DNA from: Clostridia bacterium
GTDB lineage: Bacteria; Bacillota; Clostridia; Saccharofermentanales; UBA5734
Reading direction: 5' to 3'
NCBI GenBank assembly: GCA_017997315.1
Contig: JAGOFF010000088.1
Location: 1-8,791 of the forward strand
DNA: 8,791 bases
The notes under the pieces were generated by a model that searched no databases, was not told the DNA's origin, and saw only the letters and a list, made by a program, of their open reading frames with translations. Positions 1-6,880 of the stretch are shown here, in pieces (within the stretch, counting starts at the first letter, position 1; the number at the start of each line of letters is the position of its first letter). The position numbers and the translations under genes are program-made.

Positions 1-1383
1 CCGGAGACCATGCTCGCAAGGGTCATGGAGGATCCGTCCAGCTGCCTGTCCGGGGACTCCGGGGCAAAAAATGTCGAACTGGCGCTCCTGGAACTCCTGC
101 AGGGCTTCTCCCCGCCGCTCTGCAGGGAGATCTGCCATATGGCCCGCATCGACGGCAAACGGACTCCGGGGAGCCTTTCAGGGCCGGAGAGGATCCGTCT
201 GGGCGAATGCGTCAGGCGCCTGCTGACCCGCATCCTCGAGGATCCCCCCCGCCCTTCCGTCTACCGGGCGGCCCCTGGCGATCCGGACCTTTCGGACTTC
301 CACTCGGTCGCGCTTGAGTCCGCAGGGCTGCGCGAAGAGCGTCCGACTCTTTCCGATGCCATGGATGAGTTTTACGGACGCCGGCTGTCCAGGAACCGGT
401 TCGAACAGCGTGTAAAGAGTCTGACCCAACGGATATCCGGCCGGCTGGGCCGGGTGCTCCGCAAGGCGGAAGCCCACACGGCGGATATCCGCTCGTGCGA
501 TGGACATCAGGACGTCCGGCGGAACGGGGAACTCATACTCGCCAACATGCATGCCCTTCAGGACGGGATTCCCGGTTTCGATGCAATCGACTATTCTTCG
601 GACAATCAGGAAAGCGTATGGATTCCGCTGGACAGCAGCCGGACCTTGTCGCAGAACGCGCAGCGTCTCTTCCGTCAATATGCAAAGGCGAAAGCCCGGC
701 TGGCCGCGGCCAGCCGGTTTCTCGCTGAGGACATGGAGCAGGCGGAGTATCTCCGCACGATGCTGACAGCGGCGGAAAACGCCGCAGAGCCGTCGGATCT
801 GGATGCGCTGCAGGACGAATGGGACGCTTTCGTCAAGAACGACCGCACGGATCCCGCTGCGGACCAGGGATCCCGAACATCCAGGAACTCGGGAAAAGCC
901 GGGCCGGGCGGAAAAAAGCCCAAAAAACCGAAGAAGCCCGCTGCCCCTTCGAAAGATGCGGCTTCGGCCAGACCGCGTGCTTTCCGCTCCTCGGACGGAT
1001 TCGAGATCCTGGTCGGGCGAAACAACCTGCAGAACGACCGGCTGACGTTCCGGACCGCGGATCGCGACGACATCTGGCTGCATGTCCAGAAAGAACCGGG
1101 CACCCATGTGATCATCCGTGCCGGCCATCGGCCGGTCCCGGAACGGACCCTGCTGGAAGCGGCGGAGACCGCGGCATGGTTCAGCCGCCCCGGCGGAAAC
1201 GCCGCTTCACGTCAGATCGCCGGCAGGCAGACGACGGTTTCAGTGGACTACTGTCCTGCGTCACATGTCAGGAAACAGCCTGGGGCAAAACCGGGGATGG
1301 TCCTGTACGAGGGGTTTCGGACTCTGCTGGTCAGACCTGCCGATCCCGCAAGGCTTGATGTTCGCGGAGAATCCGCTCCCTGA
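1..1383 (+). CDS. rqcH: RqcH / NFACT-family protein (5' partial)
   Basis: RqcH binds obstructed 50S subunits and recruits tRNA-Ala to add C-terminal alanine tails to stalled nascent chains (ribosome-associated quality control); older names are fibronectin-binding protein A and FbpA/Fbp54. The frame is open to the window edge, so the ATG at 10 is probably internal. About 460 residues are visible against roughly 570-590 for the family, so the first part of NFACT-N, including the D-R pair needed for tailing, lies outside. Numbering from the ATG at 10: the rest of NFACT-N and a helical, coiled-coil-like middle (about 120-275), a Lys/Pro-rich linker (KKPKKPKKP, about 300), then the NFACT-R domain (about 322-450) with SSDGFEILVGRNNLQND, DDIWLHV and GAKPGMVLYE. 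These NFACT-R motifs make the family assignment very firm. The 3' end overlaps the convergent queH, and no terminator is visible after the TGA. Confidence 0.93.
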   Translation, partial: PETMLARVMEDPSSCLSGDSGAKNVELALLELLQGFSPPLCREICHMARIDGKRTPGSLSGPERIRLGECVRRLLTRILEDPPRPSVYRAAPGDPDLSDFHSVALESAGLREERPTLSDAMDEFYGRRLSRNRFEQRVKSLTQRISGRLGRVLRKAEAHTADIRSCDGHQDVRRNGELILANMHALQDGIPGFDAIDYSSDNQESVWIPLDSSRTLSQNAQRLFRQYAKAKARLAAASRFLAEDMEQAEYLRTMLTAAENAAEPSDLDALQDEWDAFVKNDRTDPAADQGSRTSRNSGKAGPGGKKPKKPKKPAAPSKDAASARPRAFRSSDGFEILVGRNNLQNDRLTFRTADRDDIWLHVQKEPGTHVIIRAGHRPVPERTLLEAAETAAWFSRPGGNAASRQIAGRQTTVSVDYCPASHVRKQPGAKPGMVLYEGFRTLLVRPADPARLDVRGESAP

Positions 1384-1921
1384 ACGACGACTCATTCAAT
1401 GAATCGATACAACCGCAGTATTTCTGCCGATAGATGCCGTCCTGCCGCGCCATCTCCTGTCCGGCCCGATACCCCGGGCGGAAATCGCGATACAGGAAAC
1501 GGACACCCGCTCTTTCCGCGGCGCGTTCCGCCTGCTCCCGAAGCAGGTCATGACGCTGGTACGGGCTGACCAGCAGCGTGGTGGTGAACGCGGGAATGCC
1601 AAGCGAACGGGCGGTTTCGGCCGCTTTCTCCATCCTCATGCCGTAGCAGCGGGCGCACATCCGCCCGGTTCCGGAACTGCCTTCCGTCTCCCATTCTTCC
1701 TGCAGAATCGTATCGTCATACATGCAGGGGATGCCGCGGATCCCGGTGAGAAAACGCACTCCCTCCATCCTGCGGCGCCATTCCTCCGCGGGATGGATGT
1801 TCGGATTGTAGTAGAACCCATGCAGGTCGAAAGGTTCCTCCGCCAGCACTTTGAGTGGGTATTCGGCGCATGGTGCGCAGCAGATGTGCACCAGCAGCCC
1901 GGAGCGGTCCCGGTCAGACAT
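1331..1921 (-). CDS. queH: Epoxyqueuosine reductase QueH
   Basis: QueH reduces epoxyqueuosine to queuosine in the wobble position of GUN-anticodon tRNAs, the last step of queuosine synthesis. It replaces the unrelated cobalamin-dependent QueG. The 196-residue protein has the family's cysteine pattern: CCAPC at 14-18, C66, CARC at 89-92 and YCGC at 168-171. Family knowledge assigns such cysteines to an iron-sulfur cluster plus an extra metal site. YYNPNIHP (37-44) and TTTLLVSPYQ (113-122) are also typical of the former DUF208 family. The ATG overlaps the end of ruvB by 8 bp, and an AGAGGGG-like Shine-Dalgarno site lies in ruvB coding sequence (1927-1935), so translation is probably coupled to ruvB. 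The last 18 or so residues, beyond the final cysteine pair, are encoded opposite the end of rqcH. No other queuosine gene is present here. Confidence 0.94.
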   Translation of the reverse strand: MSDRDRSGLLVHICCAPCAEYPLKVLAEEPFDLHGFYYNPNIHPAEEWRRRMEGVRFLTGIRGIPCMYDDTILQEEWETEGSSGTGRMCARCYGMRMEKAAETARSLGIPAFTTTLLVSPYQRHDLLREQAERAAERAGVRFLYRDFRPGYRAGQEMARQDGIYRQKYCGCIDSLNESSFRERILREHQALRDRQV

Positions 1922-3017
1922 GGAAGCCCCTCTCCGCCCCTCCCTCTTCGTCCAGGGTCAACTGGATGCCGGCACCGGCAACGGGTGTGTTCTGCGTGGC
2001 CGGCGGAGGGAGTCCGAGATGGTGCCAGGCGGCAGGAGTCAGCACACGGCCGCGGGGGGTTTTGGACAGGTAGCCGATCTGCATCAGGTACGGCTCGTAG
2101 ATGTCCTCGATGGTCACGGGATCCTCGCCGGTGCAGGCGGACAACGTATCCAGCCCGACCGGTCCGCCTTGAAACATCCGCGCCATGCTGTCCATGATCC
2201 TGCGGTCCGTGGCGTCCAGTCCAACGGCGTCGATTTCAAGCGCGTCCAATCCGAACCGCGCGACCTCGCCCGTAATGCGCCCGTCCCCCCGGACCTGGGC
2301 GAAGTCCCGGAGGCGTTTGAGCAGACGGATGGCGATGCGTGGGGTTCCACGGGATCGTTCGGATACGGTACGCAGTCCTTCGGGGTCGATTCCGACCCCG
2401 AGAATGCCCGCATCCCGGGACAGGATGTCGCGAAGATCCGCGGGAGCATACAGGTCGAGCCGGTTGACGACGCCGAACCGGTCCCGCAGCGGAGCCGAGA
2501 GCAGACCGGCGCGCGTGGTCGCCCCCACCAATGTGAAATGCGGCAGATCGAGCCGGATCGAGCGGGCGCTGGGTCCCTTTCCGATCATGATGTCGAGCGC
2601 GTAGTCCTCCATGGCGGGATACAGGACTTCCTCCACACTCTTGTTGAGCCGGTGGATTTCATCGATGAACAGGACGTCGCGTTCCTGCAGGTTGGTCAGT
2701 ATGGCCGCAAGGTCGCCGGGTTTCTCGATCGCGGGTCCGGTTGTCAGCCTGAATCCTACGCCAAGTTCGTTTGCGATAATCCCGGCCAGCGTGGTTTTGC
2801 CCAGGCCGGGAGGTCCGTACAGCAGGATGTGGTCGAGCGCTTCACGGCGCTGCGTAGCGGCTTCGATGAAGATGCGGAGGTTGTCCTTGACTTTGTGCTG
2901 TCCGTAGAACTCCTCCCAACGTGAAGGGCGCAGGGTGGCTTCATCCGAATCTTCCTGGATGTGTTCCCGTGCGATCAGCCTCTCGTCTTCGCGGAATTCG
3001 TCTTCGAACATCGGCAT
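1914..3017 (-). CDS. ruvB: Holliday junction branch migration ATPase RuvB
   Basis: RuvB is the AAA+ hexameric motor that, loaded by RuvA, pumps DNA through Holliday junctions during recombinational repair. Visible motifs: Walker A GPPGLGKT (68-75), Walker B LFIDEIH (116-122), sensor-1 GATTR (165-169), the arginine-rich APLRDRFG segment (175-182) and a C-terminal winged-helix end with TPRGRVLTPAAW. At 367 residues it is somewhat longer than the usual 330-350, because a Pro/Ala-rich then acidic tail of about 30 residues follows the winged helix. The start is placed at the ATG 8 bp after the ruvA stop. A second ATG two codons in (3011) is equally possible, because the GGGAG site (which runs from the ruvA TAG) is about 4 nt from the first ATG and 10 nt from the second. 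It is followed by the overlapping queH. Confidence 0.97.
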   Translation of the reverse strand: MPMFEDEFREDERLIAREHIQEDSDEATLRPSRWEEFYGQHKVKDNLRIFIEAATQRREALDHILLYGPPGLGKTTLAGIIANELGVGFRLTTGPAIEKPGDLAAILTNLQERDVLFIDEIHRLNKSVEEVLYPAMEDYALDIMIGKGPSARSIRLDLPHFTLVGATTRAGLLSAPLRDRFGVVNRLDLYAPADLRDILSRDAGILGVGIDPEGLRTVSERSRGTPRIAIRLLKRLRDFAQVRGDGRITGEVARFGLDALEIDAVGLDATDRRIMDSMARMFQGGPVGLDTLSACTGEDPVTIEDIYEPYLMQIGYLSKTPRGRVLTPAAWHHLGLPPPATQNTPVAGAGIQLTLDEEGGAERGFHV

Positions 3018-3025
3018 CGTGCTCC

Positions 3026-3628
3026 CTACCGCATCAGCTGCTTCAGGGCAGCCTTGATCGTATCTTCCAGACCGGCCTGCCCATCATAGGACTGATCGAC
3101 GGCGCGGGTTGCCTGGGCGGCGGGATATCCGAGCACCATGAGCGCGCTGACGGCGTCCGCGCGCACACCGCCGGCGGAATCCGCGGTACCTGCGGCAATC
3201 GGGACGGACATCGCGCCGAACTCGCGCCCGACCTTGTCCTTGAGCTCGAGGATGATCCTCTGAGCGCCCTTTTTCCCGACCCCCTTTGCACGGGTCAGCA
3301 CGGCGGGATCATCCGTGACGACCGCCATCGCAAAGTCGCCCGGGGTGACATCCGCAACGATCGAGCATGCGACCCGGGGTCCCACGCCGCTGACCGTGAT
3401 CAGCATCTCGAACAATGACAGCTCCTCGCGGGAAGGAAAGCCGAAAAGCGTGACTCCGTCTTCCCGCACGGACAGATGCGTGTGGATCCGCTGGCGTTCG
3501 CCCGCCTTGCGGAATCGGTCCATCATGCCCGGAGCCGCTGATATGTGGTATCCGACTCCGCCGACATCCAGTATGACCGCGTCCGTCAGCTTGACGGCAA
3601 TCTGTCCTTCAAGGTAGGCAAACATCAT
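3026..3628 (-). CDS. ruvA: Holliday junction DNA-binding protein RuvA
   Basis: RuvA forms tetramers that hold the four-way junction in a square-planar shape and dock RuvB rings on opposite arms. The 200-residue length is normal. The N-terminal OB-fold begins MMFAYLEGQI and includes DVGGVGYHI. Two helix-hairpin-helix motifs follow (SGVGPRVACSIV, about 109-120, and KGVGKKGAQRIILELKDKV, about 144-162). A flexible linker rich in Ala and Gly leads to domain III, which contacts RuvB (ADAVSALMVLGYP to the C-terminus). The start is an ATG-ATG pair. The first ATG overlaps the ruvC stop as ATGA and has GGAGG six bases upstream (3635-3639), so I chose it; the family usually has a single Met, so the second ATG (3625) is a minor alternative. 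Confidence 0.97.
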   Translation of the reverse strand: MMFAYLEGQIAVKLTDAVILDVGGVGYHISAAPGMMDRFRKAGERQRIHTHLSVREDGVTLFGFPSREELSLFEMLITVSGVGPRVACSIVADVTPGDFAMAVVTDDPAVLTRAKGVGKKGAQRIILELKDKVGREFGAMSVPIAAGTADSAGGVRADAVSALMVLGYPAAQATRAVDQSYDGQAGLEDTIKAALKQLMR

Positions 3629-4128
3629 TGGTATCCTCCGATAACCAGGGCTGCGGGATCGGCGCCGGTGTGCGCATGGCAGATGGCGATTGCCAAGGCA
3701 TCCGCGGCATCGTCCGGCCGGGGGATGTCCTTCAGTCCGAGGATCGTCCGAACCATCATCTGAACCTGCCGCTTGTCCGCCAGTCCATACCCTGCCACCG
3801 CCAGTTTGACCTGGCGGGGCGTGTACTCATATACCGGCATGCCGGCCCGCGCGCCGCACAGCACGGCGACGCCGCGGGCCTGCGCGGTACCGATGGCGGT
3901 GGTGGTGTTTCGGTTGAAAAACAGTTCTTCGACCGCGACGGACGCAGGATGGAACTTGTCCATGACTTCGTTGAGCCCGTCGAAAATGGCCAGCATCCTC
4001 TTTTCAAACGGTGTACCCGCCCGGGTCGAGATCACACCGTAGTCCAGAACCCGGAACTTGCCCCGCGAATACTCGACAACGCCGTACCCGGTGATGGCGT
4101 AGCCGGGGTCAATTCCCATCAAAACCAT
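3625..4128 (-). CDS. ruvC: Holliday junction resolvase RuvC
   Basis: RuvC is the dimeric Mg2+-dependent endonuclease that makes paired nicks in the junction exposed by RuvAB. The 167-residue protein has the RNase H-like fold signature and the four acidic catalytic positions expected from the E. coli enzyme: D7 in GIDPGYAITGYG, E67 in VAVEELFFNRN, and D140 and D143 in RPDDAADALAIAICHAH. Its length is typical, so it is presumably active. The ATG at 4128 has a GAGG site eight bases upstream (4137-4140); another Met lies three codons in. The stop overlaps the ruvA start by four bases (ATGA). It is the first ruv gene, 28 bp downstream of the ribokinase stop, and the candidate promoter and LexA-like box just upstream suggest it can be transcribed independently of the kinase. 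Confidence 0.97.
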   Translation of the reverse strand: MVLMGIDPGYAITGYGVVEYSRGKFRVLDYGVISTRAGTPFEKRMLAIFDGLNEVMDKFHPASVAVEELFFNRNTTTAIGTAQARGVAVLCGARAGMPVYEYTPRQVKLAVAGYGLADKRQVQMMVRTILGLKDIPRPDDAADALAIAICHAHTGADPAALVIGGYQ

Positions 4129-4144
4129 GCGGTCAACCTCGTGT

Positions 4145-4158
4145 CAAACAATCGTTCT
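4145..4158 (-). promoter_or_regulatory. Candidate LexA/DinR operator upstream of ruvC
   Basis: Read on the minus strand the site is AGAACGATTGTTTG. The core GAAC-N4-GTTT differs at one core base from the Gram-positive LexA core GAAC-N4-GTTC, and it differs from the longer consensus CGAACRNRYGTTYC at the two outer bases and one inner base. It sits about 5 bp downstream of a candidate extended -10 element, so it would overlap the transcription start, and 17 bp before the ruvC ATG. Known biology fits: ruvAB is SOS-controlled in Bacillus subtilis. It also overlaps the ribokinase stop codon, so part of the match may be chance. No other good match was noticed in the intergenic regions. Confidence 0.5.
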
Positions 4159-5110
4159 ACTGATCATACCACATCGCCGGTTGCCCATCAAAAGCCGCAC
4201 GCATCTCCGCGGCATCCGGCATGGCCGCCCATGTCCCCTGTCTCGATACGGTGATGGAAGCGGCGGCGGCCGCATACCGGATCGCCCTGTCGACCTCCAT
4301 CCGCGCGGTCAGGGCAGCCGCGAACGCACCCAGAAACGTATCTCCGGCCCCGGTTGTATCGACGCTTTCCACCTTGCGCGCCGGATATCGGCGCATCCCG
4401 CCGGCATGGATCAGGATGCATCCTTCCGCTCCCAGTGTGACCAGTACGTTTTCGGCTCCGTCCAGTACGGACCTTTCCGCCAGCTGCCGCAACCGTTCCG
4501 GTGTCCACGCGCCGTCGGCAGGCTCCTTGCCGGCGTGCAGACGGACCAGTTCGTGTTCGTTGGGGACCAGATATTCGATTCCCGACAGGGTACGGGAATC
4601 AAGCGGTACGGCCGGTGAGGGGTTGAGCAGGATGCGTACATGGTGCTTCTTCCCCATCCGGACTGCATATGCGACGGTTTCCAATGGGATTTCACACTGC
4701 AGGACACAGATTTCCGCCTGCTGGAACAGAGATTCGTGCCGATCGATCTGTGCGGTATCCAATCCCCGGTTTGCGCCGGGATCCGCCACGATCGTGTTCT
4801 CCCCGGCGGCGTCCACCAGAATGTCGGCTGTACCGGTCGGCCGGTCCGGATCGGTTTCCACGCCCTCGATATTGATTCCGGCATCTTGAAGGCTTGACAT
4901 CATGACGTTGCCGGCATAGTCCCTACCAACACGTGCGATCAATGCAACATCCGCACCGAGTCGTGCGGCTGCCATCGCCTGGTTCGCCCCTTTCCCGCCC
5001 AATACGGACCAGCGGTCGAGCGCGATGACGGTTTCTCCGGGCGACGGAAACCGGGCAACACGAAGATTGATATCCTGGTTTGCGGATCCGATGACCAGTA
5101 TTCGCGCCAT
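4157..5110 (-). CDS. rbsK: Ribokinase (PfkB-family sugar kinase)
   Basis: A cytoplasmic PfkB-family kinase that most likely phosphorylates D-ribose to ribose 5-phosphate with ATP. Numbering from the ATG at 5110 (317 residues, usual family length about 300-320): substrate-binding GSANQDI (8-14), the family signature GGKGANQA (38-45), NPSPAVPL (163-170), PNEHE (183-187), TLGAEG (225-230), and the second PfkB signature DTTGAGDTF (251-259) with D257 as the expected catalytic base and the anion hole beside it. An in-frame TTG at 5125 would add five residues, but a GGGAGA site lies seven bases before the ATG, so I use the ATG. No ribose transporter, RbsD or regulator is adjacent, so deoxyribose or another pentose cannot be excluded. 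It is the first gene after the 5171-5207 terminator and lies 28 bp before ruvC, so read-through into the ruv genes is likely. Confidence 0.9.
   Translation of the reverse strand: MARILVIGSANQDINLRVARFPSPGETVIALDRWSVLGGKGANQAMAAARLGADVALIARVGRDYAGNVMMSSLQDAGINIEGVETDPDRPTGTADILVDAAGENTIVADPGANRGLDTAQIDRHESLFQQAEICVLQCEIPLETVAYAVRMGKKHHVRILLNPSPAVPLDSRTLSGIEYLVPNEHELVRLHAGKEPADGAWTPERLRQLAERSVLDGAENVLVTLGAEGCILIHAGGMRRYPARKVESVDTTGAGDTFLGAFAAALTARMEVDRAIRYAAAAASITVSRQGTWAAMPDAAEMRAAFDGQPAMWYDQ
4163..4191 (-). promoter_or_regulatory. Candidate internal promoter for ruvCAB-queH
   Basis: On the minus strand a TTGATG -35 (4186-4191), a 17-bp spacer and a TATGAT -10 (4163-4168) preceded by TG one base away (extended -10, TGGTATGAT) lie within the last codons of the ribokinase gene. 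The predicted start falls at about 4155-4157, inside the LexA-like box. The -10 matches 5 of 6 consensus bases and the -35 matches 4 of 6. Its placement directly before ruvC supports function, but it lies in coding sequence and no experiment backs it. Confidence 0.5.
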
Positions 5111-5117
5111 AGAGGTT

Positions 5118-5123
5118 TCTCCC
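5118..5123 (-). promoter_or_regulatory. Ribosome binding site deciding the rbsK start
   Basis: GGGAGA on the minus strand, seven bases before the ATG at 5110. It overlaps the alternative upstream TTG codon at 5123-5125, which makes that TTG an unlikely start. Confidence 0.75.
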
Positions 5124-5140
5124 AACGTTCCGTTTCGCTG

Positions 5141-5160
5141 TATTTATATAGTATATAATG
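5141..5160 (-). promoter_or_regulatory. AT-rich promoter-like region before rbsK
   Basis: A 20-bp run of almost only A and T in otherwise GC-rich DNA contains several -10-like hexamers on the minus strand (TATACT at 5150-5155, TATAAA at 5143-5148). It lies between the upstream terminator and the rbsK ribosome binding site, which is where a promoter is needed. No good -35 box is present at the right spacing; TTTACG at 5168-5173 is the best of poor candidates. The exact start is therefore unresolved. Confidence 0.4.
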
Positions 5161-5170
5161 GCGTTCCCGT

Positions 5171-5207
5171 AAAAAAACGGATCCCGGCGCCAACGCGACG
5201 GGATCCG
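5171..5207 (-). terminator. Rho-independent terminator after the aminotransferase/dehydrogenase unit
   Basis: A perfect 9-bp stem (CGGATCCCG at 5178-5186 and CGGGATCCG at 5199-5207), which can extend by three more pairs after a two-base bulge, is followed on the minus strand directly by seven T (5171-5177). It starts 20 bp after the dehydrogenase stop. It separates that unit from rbsK and the ruv genes. Confidence 0.92.
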
Positions 5208-5227
5208 CAGTCGTAATTAGTCTACCG

Positions 5228-6832
5228 TCAACCCGGGAAATGCTTTGCCAGGACCGCGCGGACCGCTCCCGGCCCGCGTACGAGATCCCGAAAATACGCC
5301 GATACCTTGCGGTCCAGTCCCGCATCCGCCAGATCCACACCGAAAAGTCCCGCATCGCGCAGGATCGGGAGAAGCGTATCGTCGAAGGGTCCCGGATCGC
5401 CCAACCGGATCCCGTTCAGACGGCTCTGCAGTTCGTCGAGCATAGGATCCGGACTCAGGGGCATCGGGCGGCCCTCGTCGTCCACCCCGAGCAGATATCG
5501 CAGCCAGCCGGCGATGAAAAGCGGAATGTACGTGAGTCCGGCCAACCGCTCCGGACCCATCGCCCGGTAAGCTTTCAGGGTCTCGCCGAAACGGACCGGG
5601 ATCTTCTGGGAAGTATCCGTAGCGATCCGCTGCGGGGTGTCCGGAAGGAACGGATTGGGAAAACGTTCTTCGATGACGGTCCGGATGAAGTCTTCCGGTT
5701 TGATGATGCCGGGATCGACGACGACCGGCATCCCTTCGTCATATCCGACTTTCTCGATGAAGCTTTTGATCTGAGGGTCCCGGACCGACTCCGCGATGGT
5801 CCGGTGGTTCAGCAGGGTTCCGTACACCGCCATGACGGTGTGGAGAGGGTTCAGACAGGTACAGACCTTCATGGTCTCCACTTTGTCGACGGTTTCGCGG
5901 TCCGCAAACATCACGCCCGCTTTTTCCAGTGGAGGGCGTCCGTTGGGAAACCAGTCTTCGATGACGAGATACTGGGTGGGCTCGGCATTCACGAACGACG
6001 CGGTGTAGGTATTCTTCGCGGTGACGATGATATCGGCGCTTTCGTACCCGTCGGCTTCCAGCGTCGCCTTGACCGTATCGGAAGGCCGCGGCGTGATCTT
6101 GTCGATCATGCTCCATGTGAACGATACACGCTCCCGGTCGTTCAGGTACCCGAGAAAGTCCCGGTCGACCAATCCGTGTTCCGCCCAGGATTCCGCGAAA
6201 GTCATGACGGCATCGTACAGTCTCGTTCCGTTGTGCGAGCAGTTGTCCATGCTCACAAGTGCAATCGGCAGGCGTCCTTTTTCGAACCGGCGGACCATCA
6301 GGAGAGTCAGCAGAGCAACAAGGCTGGACGGCTTCGCCGGGAGCGCATGAAGATCGGACTCGATCCATTTGAAGTAACGTCCGTCCGAGCCTTTGAGCGC
6401 ATAACCCTTCTCGGTGATGGTGAAACTCGCCATCTGCAGAGATGGTGCCGTGAAAATCCGGATGAGCTCATCCAATCCGCTGCTCGGCTTGACGGAATGG
6501 ACCACGCTGGCTACGACTTCCTTATCGATGCTGCCGTCGGAGTTGAGTGAAACCATCAGGCTGAGATTGTCAAACGGCGTATACGCCCTGTCGATGATCT
6601 CCTCGTCGAACGCTTCCGCCACGATGATGCCGCGGTCGGTCAACCCATCATCCAGCAGTTTCTGCTGCAGTACCGCGGGAAAACCGCGGAAGATGTTTCC
6701 GGCACCGAAATGAATCCATTGCGGTTCCGCCATCGTGCGCGTCCGGACGGCTTCGATATCGAAGCGGGGCAGGCGGTATCCTTTTGAGATCCATGGCTCC
6801 GGGGAGCGGAGTTCTTTCAGATTGAGCTTCAT
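5228..6832 (-). CDS. Mannitol dehydrogenase-family oxidoreductase (fructuronate reductase-like)
   Basis: A cytoplasmic NAD(P)-dependent polyol or sugar-acid dehydrogenase of the long-chain mannitol dehydrogenase family, which includes mannitol and arabinitol dehydrogenases, fructuronate reductase (UxuB) and tagaturonate reductase (UxaB). In the 534-residue protein I see the N-terminal Rossmann segment IHFGAGNIFRG (40-50), TITEKGYAL (138-146), SMDNCSHNG (194-202) and the catalytic K-x5-N-x2-H pattern KVCTCLNPLH (322-331, with K322, N328 and H331). The sequence CLNPLH there departs from the more usual LNGSH of classical members, so the substrate is uncertain and no gene symbol is given. An upstream in-frame ATG at 6859 would add nine residues, but AGGAGG lies six bases before the ATG at 6832, which fixes the start. 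It follows the aminotransferase by 48 bp and is followed by the strong terminator at 5171-5207. Confidence 0.9.
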   Translation of the reverse strand: MKLNLKELRSPEPWISKGYRLPRFDIEAVRTRTMAEPQWIHFGAGNIFRGFPAVLQQKLLDDGLTDRGIIVAEAFDEEIIDRAYTPFDNLSLMVSLNSDGSIDKEVVASVVHSVKPSSGLDELIRIFTAPSLQMASFTITEKGYALKGSDGRYFKWIESDLHALPAKPSSLVALLTLLMVRRFEKGRLPIALVSMDNCSHNGTRLYDAVMTFAESWAEHGLVDRDFLGYLNDRERVSFTWSMIDKITPRPSDTVKATLEADGYESADIIVTAKNTYTASFVNAEPTQYLVIEDWFPNGRPPLEKAGVMFADRETVDKVETMKVCTCLNPLHTVMAVYGTLLNHRTIAESVRDPQIKSFIEKVGYDEGMPVVVDPGIIKPEDFIRTVIEERFPNPFLPDTPQRIATDTSQKIPVRFGETLKAYRAMGPERLAGLTYIPLFIAGWLRYLLGVDDEGRPMPLSPDPMLDELQSRLNGIRLGDPGPFDDTLLPILRDAGLFGVDLADAGLDRKVSAYFRDLVRGPGAVRAVLAKHFPG

Positions 6833-6838
6833 GGTGCG

Positions 6839-6844
6839 CCTCCT
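6839..6844 (-). promoter_or_regulatory. Ribosome binding site deciding the dehydrogenase start
   Basis: A perfect AGGAGG on the minus strand, six bases before the ATG at 6832. It lies downstream of the alternative ATG at 6859 and so argues for the shorter protein. Confidence 0.85.
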
Positions 6845-6880
6845 GCATGCTACTCCCATATGGTTGATCGGAAACGGGAC

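Noticed and set aside
178..1128. A 316-codon minus-strand open frame opposite rqcH
   Set aside because: It lies wholly inside the conserved RqcH coding region and has no motif or ribosome binding site of note.
1851..2924. A 357-codon plus-strand open frame opposite ruvB
   Set aside because: RuvB motifs on the other strand are unambiguous; the plus-strand translation resembles no protein family I know.
5150..5160. A TATAAT-like hexamer on the plus strand in the gap before rbsK
   Set aside because: No plus-strand gene follows and no -35 is in place; it is the complement of the AT-rich island needed by rbsK.
5240..6550. A 436-codon plus-strand open frame opposite the dehydrogenase gene
   Set aside because: It runs antisense through a well-supported gene, its translation is rich in Arg, Asp and Gly with no recognisable domain, and long shadow frames are expected at this GC content.
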